Positions 21,681 through 22,794 of a DNA stretch of 22,794 nucleotides are shown here, one piece after another. Made by a program: the position numbers and the translations under genes. The notes beneath the pieces are model-generated. The model searched no databases. It worked only from the letters and a program-made list of their open reading frames with translations, and was not told the origin of the DNA. Source of the stretch: Paramarasmius palmivorus. Taxonomy: Eukaryota > Basidiomycota > Agaricomycetes > Agaricales > Marasmiaceae. Within the stretch, counting starts at the first letter, position 1. Each line of letters starts with the position of its first letter. The DNA lies in NCBI GenBank assembly GCA_037176845.1, contig JAYKXP010000356.1, positions 1 to 22,794 on the forward strand, given 5' to 3'.

Positions 21681-21807
21681 CATATAAACCGCCATCTTAC
21701 TGCCCTACCTAGGATAGTTCCTATGAACCGTCACCCTAATGCCCTACTGAGTGCAGTTCCTACGAACCGTCACCCTACTGCCCTATCGAAGACAGTTCCT
21801 ATGAACG
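21681..21807. repeat. 39-bp tandem array, about 3.2 copies
   Basis: Full units lie at 21702-21740 and 21741-21779, with a partial unit at each side. Each carries gttcctatgaaccgtcaccc or a close variant. Inside is a small inverted repeat, GTTC-CTAT-GAAC. A diverged copy (ataggttctgtgaaccatca) lies near 21540. The unit length equals that of the repeat at 18719-18796 and the core is similar. Confidence 0.9.
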
Positions 21808-22535
21808 ATTGCTGTGTATGCCTCGCCATCTACTAATTTGGTCATGATATCATCCTTGAACTTGTTTTCATTTCCTGGACATACGTTCAGCAAGTCGGGC
21901 GATCGTACGAACCAGAGGATTGATAGGAGCTAATCTTTTTTTTTTTATATTTTATGTGGTTTTTAGGCGCGACACACGCATGCTTAGCCAAGTATGTTAG
22001 AGACGGTTTCCATGGAAACGTGCTATGAAACCGTGGAATATACGAGAATCGTTCTTCCCTTCGGCGCTAGTGATAAATACATAGCTAATATAATTTATTC
22101 TTTTATGATTGTTTTATGTTCTGTACTTCGACAAAATCCCAGGACCAGAACTTATTGAACAAGGTATGTGTGCCCGCGCACATCAATTTGTTGGCGCTTA
22201 ACACATGGAATTGTGGGAAAAGGGTTTGTCGTCTATCCGGAAGATCGGGTCGTCGAAGGTAAAGAACACAATGTAAAGTAAAGTAAAGTGTAAGAAAGTT
22301 GAGAGATGAAGAAGTGTGAAGTTTCCAGGTAAGGAGACGTGATGATGTGTTTTTAATGTGGTGATGTAGTGGGATAAAAACGTCGGTAACGCAACTTTCA
22401 TAATCTTCGAGCGTACTGAATTGTATAGGTCCGGAGCCCTCCTATGTTGAAAACCCTGGATATTGTGTCGCCATACTGTGCCGTAAGGTTGAATAGGAGG
22501 GGCGGTGTTATTTGTTGTTGCGTCAGTGTTGAGAT
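21808..22535. other. Intergenic region
   Basis: Apart from the inverted repeat at 22003-22034 there is an A/T-rich run near 21933-21955 and a short pyrimidine-rich minus-strand frame (22401-22198) that reads as low complexity. No gene was recognised. Confidence 0.5.
22003..22034. repeat. Compound inverted repeat
   Basis: The 14-bp palindrome gtttccatggaaac lies at 22006-22019. The arm acggtttc (22003-22010) also has an inverted partner gaaaccgt at 22027-22034. Two alternative hairpins can therefore form. Confidence 0.75.
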
Positions 22536-22793
22536 TTACAAGGGTAAGTATCCGGCAAAGAGAGTGATGTAGCGACAGCTAGGAACACGTCCCGCAGGTA
22601 GTATTCGGATTTTTTGGGTTTTGCCAGTGCTGTTGTCGGAGATAACGCTAGTGCGGTAGCGGACTGCGTGAATGTGGGTGGAGCAGTTTCTTGGAGAGAT
22701 GGTGGTCCTTAGGTCTTCCATGTAGGAAGTGATCTGGGCAAGTAACGACGTGTTTCGGAGCGTGACATAGAGCTCATGAAAAGCCTGAGGACA
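22536..22793 (-). CDS. Partial ORF running off the right edge (85 aa visible)
   Basis: A frame without stops enters from the window edge and ends at a TAA (22538-22536). It is protein-like (FHELYVTLRNTSLLAQITSY, later GRVPSCRYITLFAGYLPL), with no domain I recognise. An ATG lies inside at 22721, but the frame is open further upstream, so the true start is probably outside the window. Confidence 0.3.
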   Translation of the reverse strand, partial: CPQAFHELYVTLRNTSLLAQITSYMEDLRTTISPRNCSTHIHAVRYRTSVISDNSTGKTQKIRILPAGRVPSCRYITLFAGYLPL

Positions 22794-22794
22794 T

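Overview
The window looks like nuclear DNA of a mushroom-type basidiomycete (Agaricomycetes). The evidence is the coding style: many exons split by short introns of about 47-65 nt with GT..AG ends, an F-box protein of the agaric type, and a full-length KDZ (Kyakuja-Dileera-Zisupton) transposase with its associated cysteine clusters. No bacterial features, rRNA, tRNA or CRISPR array were seen. All exon models were made by eye from frame, splice sites and phase. No search was run.

Layout. 1-950 holds only a weak minus-strand coding candidate and a short degenerate repeat. 950-4670 is gene-poor, AT-rich DNA with poly-T tracts, a TTTA microsatellite and a long G-tract. 4673-6261 (+) is a three-exon F-box-type gene. 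6695-7405 (-) is a compact three-exon gene for an unrecognised 199-aa protein. 7694-11315 (-) is a 15-exon gene for a 935-aa, largely disordered, probably nuclear protein. 11386-13241 holds a 20-bp tandem repeat and weak, possibly decayed minus-strand ORFs. 13230-13985 (+) is the 3' part of a gene for a basic, then Ser/Pro-rich protein. 14117-15579 (-) codes for a 400-aa zinc-knuckle and coiled-coil protein. Its start codon lies 101 bp from that of the divergent gene at 15681-18705 (+), the 928-aa KDZ transposase.

Right of the transposase lie a 39-bp duplication, an 18-bp palindrome, a small two-exon ORF, a reading frame with apparent lesions, a second 39-bp array sharing a core motif with the first, a compound inverted repeat, and a partial ORF running off the right edge.

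The main idea is that the transposase, the divergent zinc-knuckle gene, and possibly the basic Ser/Pro-rich and 15-exon genes form one multi-gene KDZ mobile element. The transposase call is firm. Membership of the other genes, and the element's ends, are inference: no terminal inverted repeats or target-site duplications could be identified by eye.
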